From assembly GCF_958295425.1 (NCBI RefSeq), contig NC_081145.1, positions 21,684,465 to 21,748,464 on the forward strand: a stretch of DNA of 64,000 nucleotides. The letters run 5' to 3'. Below are positions 53,601 to 64,000 of this stretch, piece after piece (positions within the stretch are counted from its first letter, which is position 1; the number at the start of each line of letters is the position of its first letter). A model generated the notes under the pieces. That model ran no database searches, was not told the DNA's origin, and saw nothing but the letters and a program-made list of their open reading frames with translations. The translations under genes and the position numbers were made by a program. Source of the DNA: Solea solea (taxonomy: Eukaryota > Chordata > Actinopteri > Pleuronectiformes > Soleidae).

Positions 53601-56600
53601 TTGCGTGGGCCTCCTACAGACAGCTGAGGGCTAGAGGAGTCATCGGAGGACTCGGATGAATTTGACCACGCCGTCCCATTCTCTGACTCTTCGCGGCGCC
53701 GGAGCATGTTCTACAACAGAAGAGTGTGATTTCAAAGTGTGGACTGATGATGGTGAACACAGTTTGGTGCCTAATGTCTTCCAGAGGAGACACTAGGTAA
53801 ATGAATTAAAGTGAGGTGTTTTTGGCAACGGGACGGCGGTTTATACACGGCAACGTTTTTTATTAATAACATCTGTCCAGTAATGTAGGTTAGTAGATAT
53901 GTCAGGTGATCACTGAGTCCCTGTAGTCTTCCAATGAAGAATTATGAAACATAAAAATCATTGCTATGGAACCTAGAAGCAATCAGATGCAAGAAAAACA
54001 CAGATTCACTTCACAAAAGGCAACAAATCTGGACAGGAGTTATTGACCCACTAACTTCAGTGTTTGAAATTTAGAGACTATTATTCTAGATTCCTAATGT
54101 TCTAATCTACACCATCTTTACTGACTCTAGTCTACACAGCAGTGGGGACTGCATTGCTGCAATCTGCCGTGGCTCCACTCGACCGTGACTTACTGCAGTG
54201 AGCTGTCCTGTTGGTAACCTGTCACTAGAGGAGCAACCCTTGCTAAGCGGGTCCCTGAAGAGGTCCAGCAGCGGCCAGTGCTGCCGCCTGGTCAGATTCC
54301 GAGGCAGAGACTGCACATCAGGGTAGCAGCAGGTGGAATAAAGGGCAATAGAGCCAGTTATGGACTAGGGTTTATTGGCTGAACACTGAACACTTATATC
54401 TCCTGTTATTCATTCATATTAAACAGCCTTATTACATGGAATCTACACAAACGACCCAAACGCATTAAGGTGTGTGTCCTACAGCGGAATGGTGCTCTTT
54501 ATTTACCTGCACCTTTCTCATTTGTATGTTTCACATAGCCTATGCTGTTATACCATGTCTGTTGTTGTGTTTTTAGTATTTGTTTTTTTCCCTGTGTATG
54601 CACTTGTGCATTTTGTTAATCAACCTTCTGAGGAACAACAGACGTAAATTAGCCAATGGCTTTAATGTGGCATGTGTGAGAGGGGGCTGAGAGTTTGCCC
54701 AGTGCTTACAAAACAAACAAACAACCAAAAAAACAACAAAACTACCACTTTAAATGCAAATATGTTCTATTTTCTCCTCTTTTATGACAGTAAACTGGAC
54801 AAAGTGGACATTTTGTGCCATTTTTTCTTTTATAACCAATTATTTAAGAAAATAATCCACACACAGACAAAAAACGGTTGCAACCCAAAGGAAAATTTAA
54901 ATTGTCTACTTCAGCAAAAAATACCAGCAGTCAGCAACTTTTCCAGTATCCTTCCTTAATGAAAGAAGAAGGATATGTAAGCACTCACGTAGAAGGCTTG
55001 TTCACGTAAGGATGGCGTGTCAGGTGGACTCTGGTTAAAGATCGTCGAGAATCTCTTGTTGACACTCGGAGCCTTGTTGACGGTGCTTGGCACTGAACCC
55101 TGGTCATCTTTATCAAAAGGACTGACAGAAGGAGGAGGAGGAGGTGGAGAAGAATGAATAAACATTTTTTTAGCAATGTTCTGTAAATCAATGACACTTC
55201 AGTGCAGCTCAGTCGTCTTAACTTACTTCCACGTTACTTCCAGGCTTAGTTTGATTGTCCCAAGGTCATTAATGTCCACGGCAACCGACTGTGGCAGTGC
55301 AGCAAACAGGTCCTTCGTCTCGCAGGAGACACTTCCAACAACTACGTGATTGGCTAAGCTCTTTAACTCTGTCACCTAAGAGACCACAGAAGTAAAGTTT
55401 GATTTACAGTACCATTGTGTTTCATTCTGGTGGAATACATTACTTTAAATGTCCAAAAATTCTCTTTTGCGAAGTGTCTCAGGGAACTATGGTGTCCTTT
55501 GCATAGCAGACAGAATGTAAACACTCTTTCCTCCTTATTGGTATAAGTGTGGCATCATCAAATCATCAAAATTGCAATACGATCAAGTGCAATATTGAAA
55601 TCCAGCTACACTGTAGTTGAAAATGGCGTTATGACGAAATCCTGCGGTGCTGCCGGAAATCAATGGCCCAAAAATCTGATTTGTTTGTTGACAGACAACA
55701 GAAAAAATGCCAAATCTTTATGATTTTTATATATTTTTTCATAAAAAGTGATAACATGTACCAATTATGAATCATATCTCAATCAGTATATGTCAATATG
55801 ATTTTTTATGATAATGTGTCACTCTAATATATGCATGAAAATGACGTGGATCTAGACTACTTTGTTTGTGAAGTAAGCTTCCATGTTTCCTGATACACGA
55901 TGGATCTTGATTTTTATTCCCAGTAAGAAAAATAAGATAAAGAAAGATTAAGAGCTGTAGCTGTGACACAAATGTCGCCATATTCACGTTAGTTTAACTG
56001 AAAAACAACCCCAAGTTAATTAAAAAACAAACACCTACCTTCACAGACAGATAGTCGTTGATAAGGGGCAGGAGCACCGCGTCCTCACAGTCCCACACCT
56101 GTTTCCCATTGAGCTCTATTCTGCCTCGGAGCTTCCACCGCTGCCGACCGTACCTCATAAAGATCTGACAACACACGCACGCACGCACACAGGTCCAGTG
56201 TAGTTAATGAAGTTAGTTTTGACCCTGTCCGGACAAACATATGTTACCATGTTCACTGCTTGTTTTCCTCATAGACACGTGAAATGGAAATAAATACCAA
56301 TAGACTCCTAAAGTGGGTTTCCATCAGCCTGTTTTTATATGCAATTTCAATTTGCAGATAAAAGATTAAAAAAATTAATTGCACTCAACACCAGCCTCAA
56401 AAAATACAGTTAAAGGGTGGTGATGTGCACAGATTACACCATAATCTATAGGACTGGTTCATCCATTCATACAATTGCAGCCGTTTACTCTACACACACA
56501 AAAGTCTGTTCATCTGTTCCAGAGCGAGATTGGACTAACCTCATATTGGTCACCAGCACACAATCTGGCAAATCCAGCCAGACCTGAAACACAGACAGAA

Positions 56601-59600
56601 ACATAATGTGACCTACCAGCTCCTTAAAGACCCTCATATTATATGACAATATGAATATGAAAAAAACCTACAGAGGATAGTAGCAAATGTGTGTGTAGCT
56701 AATACTGTGAGACTTCGAATTAAACATGTTACCATGCATGACATTTGTGTGTCCAATTCACCTAATCCCCTACCTGCCCGTCTTCAGATATTACTTTTAT
56801 CTGTGTAGCGGAGATTAAATGGAATATAAATAAGGAGTGTTTGCACAGTAGCTGCCACACAGCCAGACTTTAGATAGCCATAAATATTTTGTGATTGTTT
56901 GAATAATGTGTTGTTGTCAATTATATTATTCTTTAACAGCCTCAGGAGTACGAGTGAAACAAATAAGAAAAGGTTGAAAAGAAGAAGGAGAAAAGAGTGA
57001 AGACACAATGAAAGGGTTATTCCTACCTTTCATCTTTATGTGAAACTCCCCCAGCTGGTTCTCCATCTCACTCTCCAACACACACATGTTCTACACAGAG
57101 GACAATCATTTCATTTAGTAATTTCATTTTAACATACATGAACTATACAACTGGCTTTTCCTATAATATATATATAATCTCAGTTATCTCAGTTTTACCT
57201 CTGTGTATTCTTTGTATCCCTTGTTGGCTTCAGTTAAACTCTCCCTCGCCTCCTTACTGCCCGGTGAGGCAGTGAACGCCTTCACCATCTTGTTGGCTCC
57301 GTCCCTGAGTCTCCTCTGCAGGCAGTAGGCTTCATAGAGCTCCTCAATCTGTTAGAATAGAAATAATCTGCATGTATTCGGTGTTTATGTGATGACCACA
57401 CACAGCAGCTTACGCTAGAGACATTTGTTCACATTTAGATCACAAACACATTTCCTTAAGTGTTCATTGATCGCAGTCTACTTACCTTGCTCAGATGAAA
57501 CTCCAGTCGTCTTATATATCTCTCCGTCACCTTGACTTGCTGTTAAAGTGAAGAAGTAACACATATCCAATTTGATTATTTTGACTGAAATTGCAATAAG
57601 ATTTGCGATATCGGAGGATTATTCCCATTTTCATTTGAATAACATATTTAAAATGATTACTGTGTGATATTTGTTGATATTAGTCACATTTTGGCTTTAA
57701 GAAATAATATTTTAAAAATTTTGATTTGAAAATTGCAGGTCATATTGCGATTTTGATAACATTTCGACTAATTGCTCAGTCCTAGTGCCTACCAAAAACA
57801 CTGAGGTCTGTCAAATTGACAGTGTATACAGTACTTTTCAAGCACAGAGAACAAGATGTTGTTCCGGAAGGTTCGTTTGGTCCATAAAATGTTCGAAAAT
57901 GTAGAAAAATATTGATCAGTGTTTGTCAAACCTGGAAATGACGATGTTCTCAAATGTCTTGTTTTGTCCACAAACAAAATGATTCAGTTTTCATGATTTC
58001 TTTGTTATATGGAGCAAAGAAACCAAAACTTACATTTAAGAAGCTAAAACGATCAGAACTCTTGTTTTAATCATGAAAAAAGCCCTCAAACCGATAATCA
58101 TTATTATTATCGGTTATTTGAGGAATTGTTTCAGCCCTATGTAACACCATTTGATTAGATCGCTGTTAAAACTACCATCAAAACTTTTGACACACGTTTT
58201 TACTCAAACGCCAACCATGAGGTTTTTAAATGTGAAACATCTGTGAAGGAAGTATTGCACATGACTAAGAATTATAGTCAGAAGAGACTAGAAATACGTG
58301 GCGTTCGATAAGGGTGGGAATCAAAAGAAATCTGTTGAGAATTTAAATATCCATATTTGCACCCAGCATAATATTGATTATTGTATCCCATGAGTCAGGA
58401 CAGCAATAAGAGTGAGGACCATGACTCTGTTATTGTAGTACTACAGTTAGTGATGTGGGAATATAACGTTATAATGAACTACTAGACCACAGGTAAACAT
58501 TAACATTTACTAAACGAGTGAACTTATCTCTAAAACAAGACAAACATTAGAAGAGATATGACTCCTCTTTGCAGCTCAGGTAAATATGTAAGGCCAGGGC
58601 CACACTGGATGCATGAGCAGGGTGTCAGAGGGTCTTGTGCTTTGTGCATTTAGGCAGCCATGTTATCTTGTAATGCTTTTTATTTCCATCTGGTTTATTC
58701 ATATGCCATGCACAGGTCATAGCAAAACACATATTGAAAAATAGTTTTTTGACCACAGTTTCAACGTCTATATCTGTGAGTAAGTCACAAACACAACAAG
58801 TAAAATAACTCCAGCTTTTTCAGTTCCCTACATCCACCTAAATGCTAACATTTAGTTGAGAACAATGTAGTTATTTACAACATTTGAAAGTATATTTATG
58901 GCAAAAGAGTTGACAATAACTCACCTTGTCCACTTCATACAGGAAACCCTGAAGAGGAAGAAAGCAACAAGTTATCAAGGGCCCAAACCATGGGCTGTAC
59001 AAAGTCACAACATATCAATATGAACTAGAAAATCTACTCTAGTAAAAATCTAACTTACGTACTCCATTACAAATACTATGAACTAAAGCTTTAAGCATCC
59101 CTCTCTGTGTGTCTGGTGTTACAGCGTGTCCAACAATACAAACACTGTAGCTACAGGGGAAGCTGCTATCTTATTACTGTTGTGCTTGTCCATTGTCAAA
59201 CGCACTTCCTTTGTGCTATAAATCAAGCCTTCTTGTTTCATAACAAACCATCAAAAACAGAGACCTCTTCATTATTTCAAAGCCAATACACCACTGACTA
59301 CGTAGCAACACGTTAAAGCAAAGTGAGAAGTGAGAGATAAAATAATAGGGTACAATCATATACTTATACATATACGTTAGTGATATTTTGCTTTGTCAGA
59401 TTTGTTTTTTAAATGTTGAGAAAGCTCAAAGCCACACACACTGAAACAGTGTGACACTAATAATGAATGAGTAGCTTTGCTCAAACAGGGAAAGTGATTG
59501 TTTTCACTTTAAAAGCAAGGGAGTGACAGGGACATGTCAGGACGTACCAGTCTGGAGTTCCTCTTTGATTCTTTCATCTGTCTGGTGAGGCTGTCCAGAT

Positions 59601-60361
59601 CTATCTGATGGACCTGTAGATATGACCTGAGAACACACACACACACACACGGCGGTGACTCCATTGTGCTGTCCAACAGTGACTCACTACCTCTCATGTC
59701 ATGAGGGAAATCTTTATACCTCATGATTTGAACAGATAGATACTGAGAATTTTACTTTGTCAATACTAATCATACATTTCTGAGGAAATATTTATATATT
59801 TAAAGGAAAATATTAAGAACTAAATATTTGGCTGAGATACATGTGAGATGGTGCAGCACTAATCTGTTTTTTCCCTGCCTCCTCCAGCTGATTTAGTTGG
59901 AAAATCATCAAAAAGTCAAACAATATTTCCTGCTCTGTTTTAAGCATTCATACACATCCTGAGAACAACTAAACGAGAGCGAAAGGAAAAGTAATCAGCT
60001 GTTTCTCTGCCAGTCCCTCAAGTATTACATCTAATGATTTAACGGCGGATCATTAAATACACCATGTTTTCCAAGAAAAATTGAGATCATGTATCAATAA
60101 TTGTTTTATTTATCGAATTGCAGACCTTTAATTTAATAGGTCCCTAGAAATACCCACTCCGAGTTAGCTACTAGCTGTTTGCAGTCTTCACCTAGTCTGT
60201 CATCTTACTCTGAACTCTTACACATGGAAATCTTTTCATGTAAATGACTTATACTACCAGGGATAACTTCAATCATATCATCACATTTTCTCTTTCTAAA
60301 GCACCCTGCACTAGTTAAACAACAGAAGAGCCCGCTATGCAGACATATTAGCCTCACACAT

Positions 60362-60404
<43 letters not shown>

Positions 60405-60630
60405 ACTGAAGGCCTTTCTTCAGCGCCTCAAAGACCTGGTCCAGTCTCTCTGGCTGAGGGACTTTAGGTGGCGGGTTGGACTTCATGGACATAGTGAACA
60501 TCCTGCTGACTCTGCTAGGCTTCCTGCTGACACCCGGCGTGCTGAACACTGAGAGGTTCCTGTAACACCAGCAATGTCAGTATACCATAAAGGATTTAGT
60601 TATAACAATGTAGTTTATGTCCTGAAACAT

Positions 60631-60672
<42 letters not shown>

Positions 60673-60812
60673 TATATGTTGAGTTTCACGTGACAGGATG
60701 TCCTGTGCATGTACCTGTAAGGCTTGTCGTAGCTGTTGACTCCAGTAAAACTCTGGCTCCTAGTGATGGATCTGGAGGTGAGGCGTCTGACGGGGCGAAC
60801 AGACAGCGACAT
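45377..60812 (-). CDS. ripor1: RIPOR1 (FAM65A), Rho family-interacting cell polarization regulator 1
   Basis: This minus-strand gene has 23 coding exons giving 1094 residues; human RIPOR1 has about 1223. RIPOR1 binds active RhoA/C and, through CCM3 and MST kinases, drives Golgi reorientation in migrating cells. The start [11 protein letters not shown] at 60812 and the end [14 protein letters not shown] at the TAA (45377-45379) match the human termini. [65 protein letters not shown] and [19 protein letters not shown] are near-identical to human. The Ser/Thr/Pro-rich central region is shorter than in human. RIPOR2 and RIPOR3 are excluded by the C-terminus and by synteny with CTCF. The frame closes across every junction. 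One extra exon at 54194-54310 may be alternatively spliced. Confidence 0.95.
46371..46396. repeat. (CAGA)n microsatellite
   Basis: ACAGACAGACAG-type tract in the RIPOR1 intron, about 15 nt from the acceptor of exon 46266-46356. Confidence 0.9.
47775..48078. repeat. CCCTAACC/GTCCCCAC repeat family, copy 4
   Basis: It starts CTTGGAGACTTACTCTAACC, as in copy 3, contains several CCTAACC units and GGGGACTTGCTTTTTGTCCC, and ends in (CA)n next to a RIPOR1 exon (48089). Confidence 0.5.
49274..49352. repeat. (GATA)n microsatellite
   Basis: ATAGATAG-type tetranucleotide repeat with a few GATGGATA variants at its left end, in a RIPOR1 intron. Confidence 0.95.
50106..50210. mobile_element. family C repeat fragment
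   Basis: TAGGGCTGCAATGATTAATT followed further on by TTTTCAGCTTCTTAAATG corresponds to the start of family C. The rest is absent. Confidence 0.5.
50380..50395 (+). promoter_or_regulatory. CTCF-type binding motif candidate
   Basis: CCACTAGATGGCAGCA fits the CTCF core consensus fully, within the RIPOR1 intron between 49602 and 50561. Confidence 0.45.
52297..53710 (-). CDS. ripor1: RIPOR1 central exons: Ser-rich linker
   Basis: The exons are 53585-53710, 53099-53274 and 52297-53017, covering residues about 359-699. The first encodes [20 protein letters not shown], then a run of Ser/Asp and SPQLS, near-identical to human. The large 721-nt exon carries [18 protein letters not shown] (human SRTLSHISEASVDA) and ends [20 protein letters not shown] with [11 protein letters not shown], the conserved helix before the C-terminal domain. 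The Ser/Thr/Pro stretch between is shorter than in human and largely unaligned, as expected for a disordered linker that is phosphorylated in this family. Confidence 0.92.
54194..54310 (-). CDS. ripor1: candidate cassette exon of RIPOR1
   Basis: This is an open segment of exactly 39 codons in phase 0/0, preceded by TGATGTGCAG and followed by the strong donor GTAAGT. It encodes [18 protein letters not shown] and continues to GQLTA. It sits in the intron between exons ending AFY and starting NMLRR, which splice directly to each other in human. Inclusion would keep the frame. I do not recognise the peptide from any RIPOR isoform, so it may be alternative, fish-specific or a decoy. Confidence 0.45.
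54989..60812 (-). CDS. ripor1: RIPOR1 N-terminal exons: Rho-binding and C2-like region
   Basis: The exons are 60715-60838 (ATG at 60812), 60407-60559, 59548-59626, 58925-58948 (only 24 nt), 57486-57539, 57199-57348, 57027-57090, 56540-56583, 56039-56164, 55227-55375 and 54989-55121, covering residues 1-358. The first 35 residues are basic and Ser-rich. Residues about 55-205 are helical ([19 protein letters not shown] onward), the region that contacts Rho-GTP in the family. Residues about 210-320 ([43 protein letters not shown]) are the conserved beta-rich part. The 24-nt microexon (GFLYEVDK) is fixed by phase and by identity to human GFLYDLDK. Confidence 0.93.
57768..58140. mobile_element. 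palindromic repeat, family C, copy 2 (inverted orientation)
   Basis: It carries the reverse complement of copy 1: TTGTTTTGTCCACAAAC, TTAAGAAGCTAAAACGATC, and an end of AGGAATTGTTTCAGCCCTA. It lies in a RIPOR1 intron. Confidence 0.65.
60362..60400. repeat. (GT)n microsatellite next to a RIPOR1 donor site
   Basis: A GT tract of about 39 bases ends six bases from the GTAAGT donor of the exon at 60407-60559. On the transcript this is CA-rich intronic sequence, of the kind known to bind hnRNP L. Confidence 0.9.
60633..60665. repeat. (TA)n microsatellite
   Basis: TA tract followed by ACATATATATATG, in a RIPOR1 intron about 50 nt from the first coding exon. Confidence 0.95.
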
Positions 60813-60838
60813 GGTGGAGAGAGATCGGGACGGACTCC

Positions 60839-63808
60839 CTGTACAGAGCAGAGGAAAACAACAGTCACTGCTGCGGCCTGCTCACTCACTCACTCACCAG
60901 CCATGTTTTATCTGTCCTCCATCTCACACACATCTGACGAAGCATCCACTTCTTTACAAACAACTACTAAAAAAATAATCGAGACATTAAAGGAATACTT
61001 CACTGATTTGCATTTAGCTTTGTATTACTAGAATAGGGGTAGTATTTGAGAAAAATTGTGCTTCCCAACCTCAGTTTCCCCTGAGTCAAGAAATATCTTC
61101 ATTCCTGTTTTTTGTTACATGCCCACCAGTGACACACTAATTCCGTACTTTTTAGACCTCATTCCCAGAATGTAAACAGTGTCTGCCATCTTTGCTAACA
61201 GTTAAGCTAACATGACCGAGTGTCACTGGTGGGCATGTAACAAAGAAAAAAAAATTGTGCTTCCCAACCTCAGTTTCCCCTGAGAAGAGAAATATCTTGT
61301 TTTCTTTTTGTTCCGTGCCCACCAGTGACACTTGGTCCGAGGCTTGAAACTGCAATGCTAATTCTGCACTTCTTAGACCCACTTGTAGGGGGACGGGACC
61401 TCATTCCAAGGATGTAAACAGTGTCCGCCATCTTTGCTAACAGTTGCGCTAACAGGACCAAGTGTCACTGGTGGGCATGTAACACTAAAAAGAATGAAGA
61501 TATTTCTCAACTCAAGCACAATCTTTCAAAAATACTACCCCTATTCTAGTAATACAAAGCTAAATGCAAATTTGTGAAGTGTTCCTTTAATAAATAATAA
61601 TTTGTTGCAGCCCCTACTGTGGAGACTTCTTACACCTGATCCAAATGTAAATATTGTAGATATTCATAGAGTTCACAACACACAATTGGTAATAAAACTA
61701 TGGGGAATTAACTTAAAGGAACCGAAACAGAAAAACAGCTAATATAGTAATGTAGTGTTGGTGACAGTCTGTACATTTCCACACACAGTTAAAGTACAGT
61801 TGTAGCTCTATGACTACTACTGCCCTTTTCCCCAGTATGCGAACACTTGCAAGACCACACTTCCGAGGTCTACGGGGATTTTGCAAGGGGGTGAACTATT
61901 CCTTTAACATTCTGTGGCCTTTAACGTGAAGCAGCGCTGTGTTGCTGTGGCCGATTTCTTTCGGCCAAAGCAGAGTTTTTCTACTCTGACCTATCCGATG
62001 TCCTGCATCCTGTTTCTTCTGGAGCTGAAAAGCTGAAAAGCCTTTTTTTTGCAGGACAACAGCCAAACCCGCCCTCCCACAGGACAGGAAATGTCACAAT
62101 TCTACAGGAAGTCCAGATGCAACAGGCTCTCCTGACAGGAAATTTAACAAAGGAAGATCGTCCTAAGGGGTGAGCAAAAAAGGTCACTTCTGGTGGAGTT
62201 CAGCTACATCACAAGGGATGGAAAGAGTACTTAGCATTATTTATTGTAGAGGAAGTAATCAGATTAAATGAAAACATTGCTCGGAAATTTTTATTCTTAC
62301 AGCCAGCTTTGAAAATCATTATGAGTGTGCACAAACATTGGAATGAGGACTTGTTGGTCAGTCCTTACTTTCTGACACACCTTTTAAGACTTGTTTAAGG
62401 TTCCAGATTTGGTTCTAGGGTTAGAGATAGAATTTTAGAAATGTGTGTGTTGTGTGAGAGCGGATTTGTTGACTTAACCCAGTTGAAGCAGGCACACACA
62501 CAGGCAGAGGAGCTTGAGTGGAGCGAGAGATAGAGGAAGAAAACATTGCAGAGAAAAGAGCTCGGCCTGCCAGAGGCGTCGGCTGGACAAACAGAGCAGG
62601 TGGAAAAGTTTGCTCATGCTGGCTCCAACACATTCAGACTCTTTCCTCTTTAATGTCCTCGCAAATCATCATGGGTTGTTGACACAGCAGTTCATCGTCT
62701 CCGTGATTAAGTCAAAGTTATTCATTCTCAAGTGATAACTCAAGAGATCTAATACGTGTGTTTACGCGCAAGTAGGCGCTCGTGCCGTTATTGTCATTCG
62801 CTTCACACAAAATTTGCACGACAGGTCACGAAAGCCAATCAGCGCTGATATTCATATCATAAAAATGTAAAATCCAATATAAATATCATATATATCTCAT
62901 GCTTCACTGTGCACAGACTGTAATCAGCAACAGCATTTTAGCTGAGTCATGTTGTGGGCTGTTAATTTATTTTTTTTTAATGGGAGAAAAATATTTCTTA
63001 CACAGTTGGAGAATTATGTCTTTGAAATAGCTTGACATTGCACAAAGGTGTTGCCAGGTGGTAAAAGAGAACAACTAACAGTTGTCACAATTCAGGCATG
63101 ATGCAGCAGTGGTGGACAAAGGAAAACACCTATGTTGTGATTTAAGACGATTATCTGAACTTAAATGGGGCCATTTCTGTCTTTAGTTTGTGAATGATGC
63201 TCTAAATACTGCAGGGTCTCTCGCAGCAATGTTCTCATTCCACTTAGAGCAAGCGTGTCGTATATCAGACAAACCTAGTACACGTCAATAGAATACATTC
63301 AGTGTACTTTTGAATCAAAGCCTTGTGTAAATGTCTAACTGCATTAGGCGGCCTGCTGCAGTGTTCTCACACTGAGCACAACAAACCTCTGCAGTTTCAT
63401 TCGGGCAGCTGGCAGTCATCAAATGTGTTATTCCTCTCATGGTCTGTTGTATTCTCATCCTAATCACCTTTTTTACACACCCCTTCAAACAATGATCAGA
63501 TAAGCAGACTTCAAGAACAATAACAACATACAAACGATAACACGTGCGGTTCAAGCAACATGCTGTAGATTTAATTAAGATTTTCCTACTTTCTTCTACA
63601 GAAGAGGGATCTTTCCCACACACCTTCACACGCGCAATTCTCCCCACACCCTGCTGCCCTGTCTCCGATGTCTCCCCGAGCTTCATCAATAAACTTTCAT
63701 TAGCTAATCAGTCCACATAAAGTTTTAGAACTCCTCAGCTCCTCTTTAAATCATTCATCCAGAAGTCCAAATGGATCAACTCAACCAAACGTGCGCCGTG
63801 TTGCCTAC
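60839..63808. other. RIPOR1 first intron
   Basis: There is no coding exon. It contains the longest copy of the GAAT-type palindromic repeat (60987-61590, internally duplicated). The rest appears to be unique AT-rich sequence, with no clear tRNA, miRNA hairpin or CpG island. Confidence 0.5.
60987..61590. mobile_element. palindromic MITE-like repeat, family A, copy 4, internally duplicated
   Basis: It has the same inverted ends (TTAAAGGAATACTTCACTG; GTGTTCCTTTAA). The core is present at least twice: CTTCCCAACCTCAGTTTCCC recurs at about 61049 and 61259, and GCCATCTTTGCTAACAGTT at about 61185 and 61426. This makes it about twice to three times as long as the other copies. Confidence 0.7.
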
Positions 63809-63990
63809 CTGATCCGAATAGTGATGCGGTGCCGTGTAATAACAATAGACTCCAGTCACACCATCTCCTCTGCTATTGATGATGTGATGTAAACAGCTGT
63901 GACTGTGGCTGTGTGTCACACACTCAGCCTGTGCTGAGCCACTGTGTGACACCACACCTATTGTTTGATTCCCTCTGGCCTCCCTCTCCC
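63809..63990 (-). other. ripor1: possible RIPOR1 non-coding first exon
   Basis: Reading minus, CGGATCAG followed by GTAGGC (63803-63808) is a good donor. It is the only convincing one between the window edge and the acceptor at 60839 in front of the first coding exon. The sequence upstream has no open frame of note. The right border is arbitrary; the true 5' end may lie beyond the window. Confidence 0.3.
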
Positions 63991-64000
63991 AGACCATTCT

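Overview
The window is vertebrate nuclear DNA, most probably from a teleost (ray-finned) fish. The evidence is many short exons with GT..AG splice sites, compact introns, abundant (CA)n/(TG)n microsatellites, and several families of short palindromic and tRNA-derived repeats. It carries no bacterial, phage or CRISPR-type structure.

Three multi-exon genes lie head to tail on the minus strand, so they read from right to left. (1) RIPOR1 (FAM65A), a Rho-interacting polarity regulator, has coding exons from 60812 down to its stop at 45377-45379. (2) CTCF, the 11-zinc-finger chromatin architect, has its ATG at 36786, its stop at 31369-31371, a probable non-coding first exon near 38883-39050 and a CCAAT-box promoter around 39102-39127. 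(3) CARMIL2 (RLTPR), an LRR regulator of actin capping protein, has its ATG at 27354 and runs off the left edge of the window. From memory, RIPOR1, CTCF and CARMIL2 stand in this same order and direction on human 16q22.1. That synteny supports each identification beyond the protein similarity. Exons were joined by hand from splice sites and checked for phase. The reading frame closes across every assembled junction except at the two N gaps.

Two runs of exactly 200 N (6987-7186 and 32225-32424) are placeholder gaps. The second removes the 3' part of a CTCF exon just after zinc finger 11. The first lies in a CARMIL2 intron where the reading frame requires at least one unseen exon, the one expected to encode the CPI capping-protein motif.

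Region by region: 1-370 palindromic repeat; 370-1130 decayed LINE; 1191-27354 CARMIL2; 27355-28640 CARMIL2 upstream region; 28640-39050 CTCF with a 2.7-kb 3' UTR and a CpG-rich 5' end; 39150-45376 non-coding, including the RIPOR1 3' UTR and two palindromic repeats; 45377-60812 RIPOR1 coding; 60839-64000 RIPOR1 first intron and a likely 5' UTR exon. The introns are littered with at least five recurrent repeat families.

The three genes do not form a pathway. CTCF is nuclear; CARMIL2 and RIPOR1 both act on the cytoskeleton. Their adjacency is old conserved synteny. I found no new biological system. The points most worth a second look are the broken or missing exons, a phase-neutral candidate cassette exon in RIPOR1, (CA)n tracts directly after two stop codons, CTCF-like sites around CTCF itself, and the repeat families.
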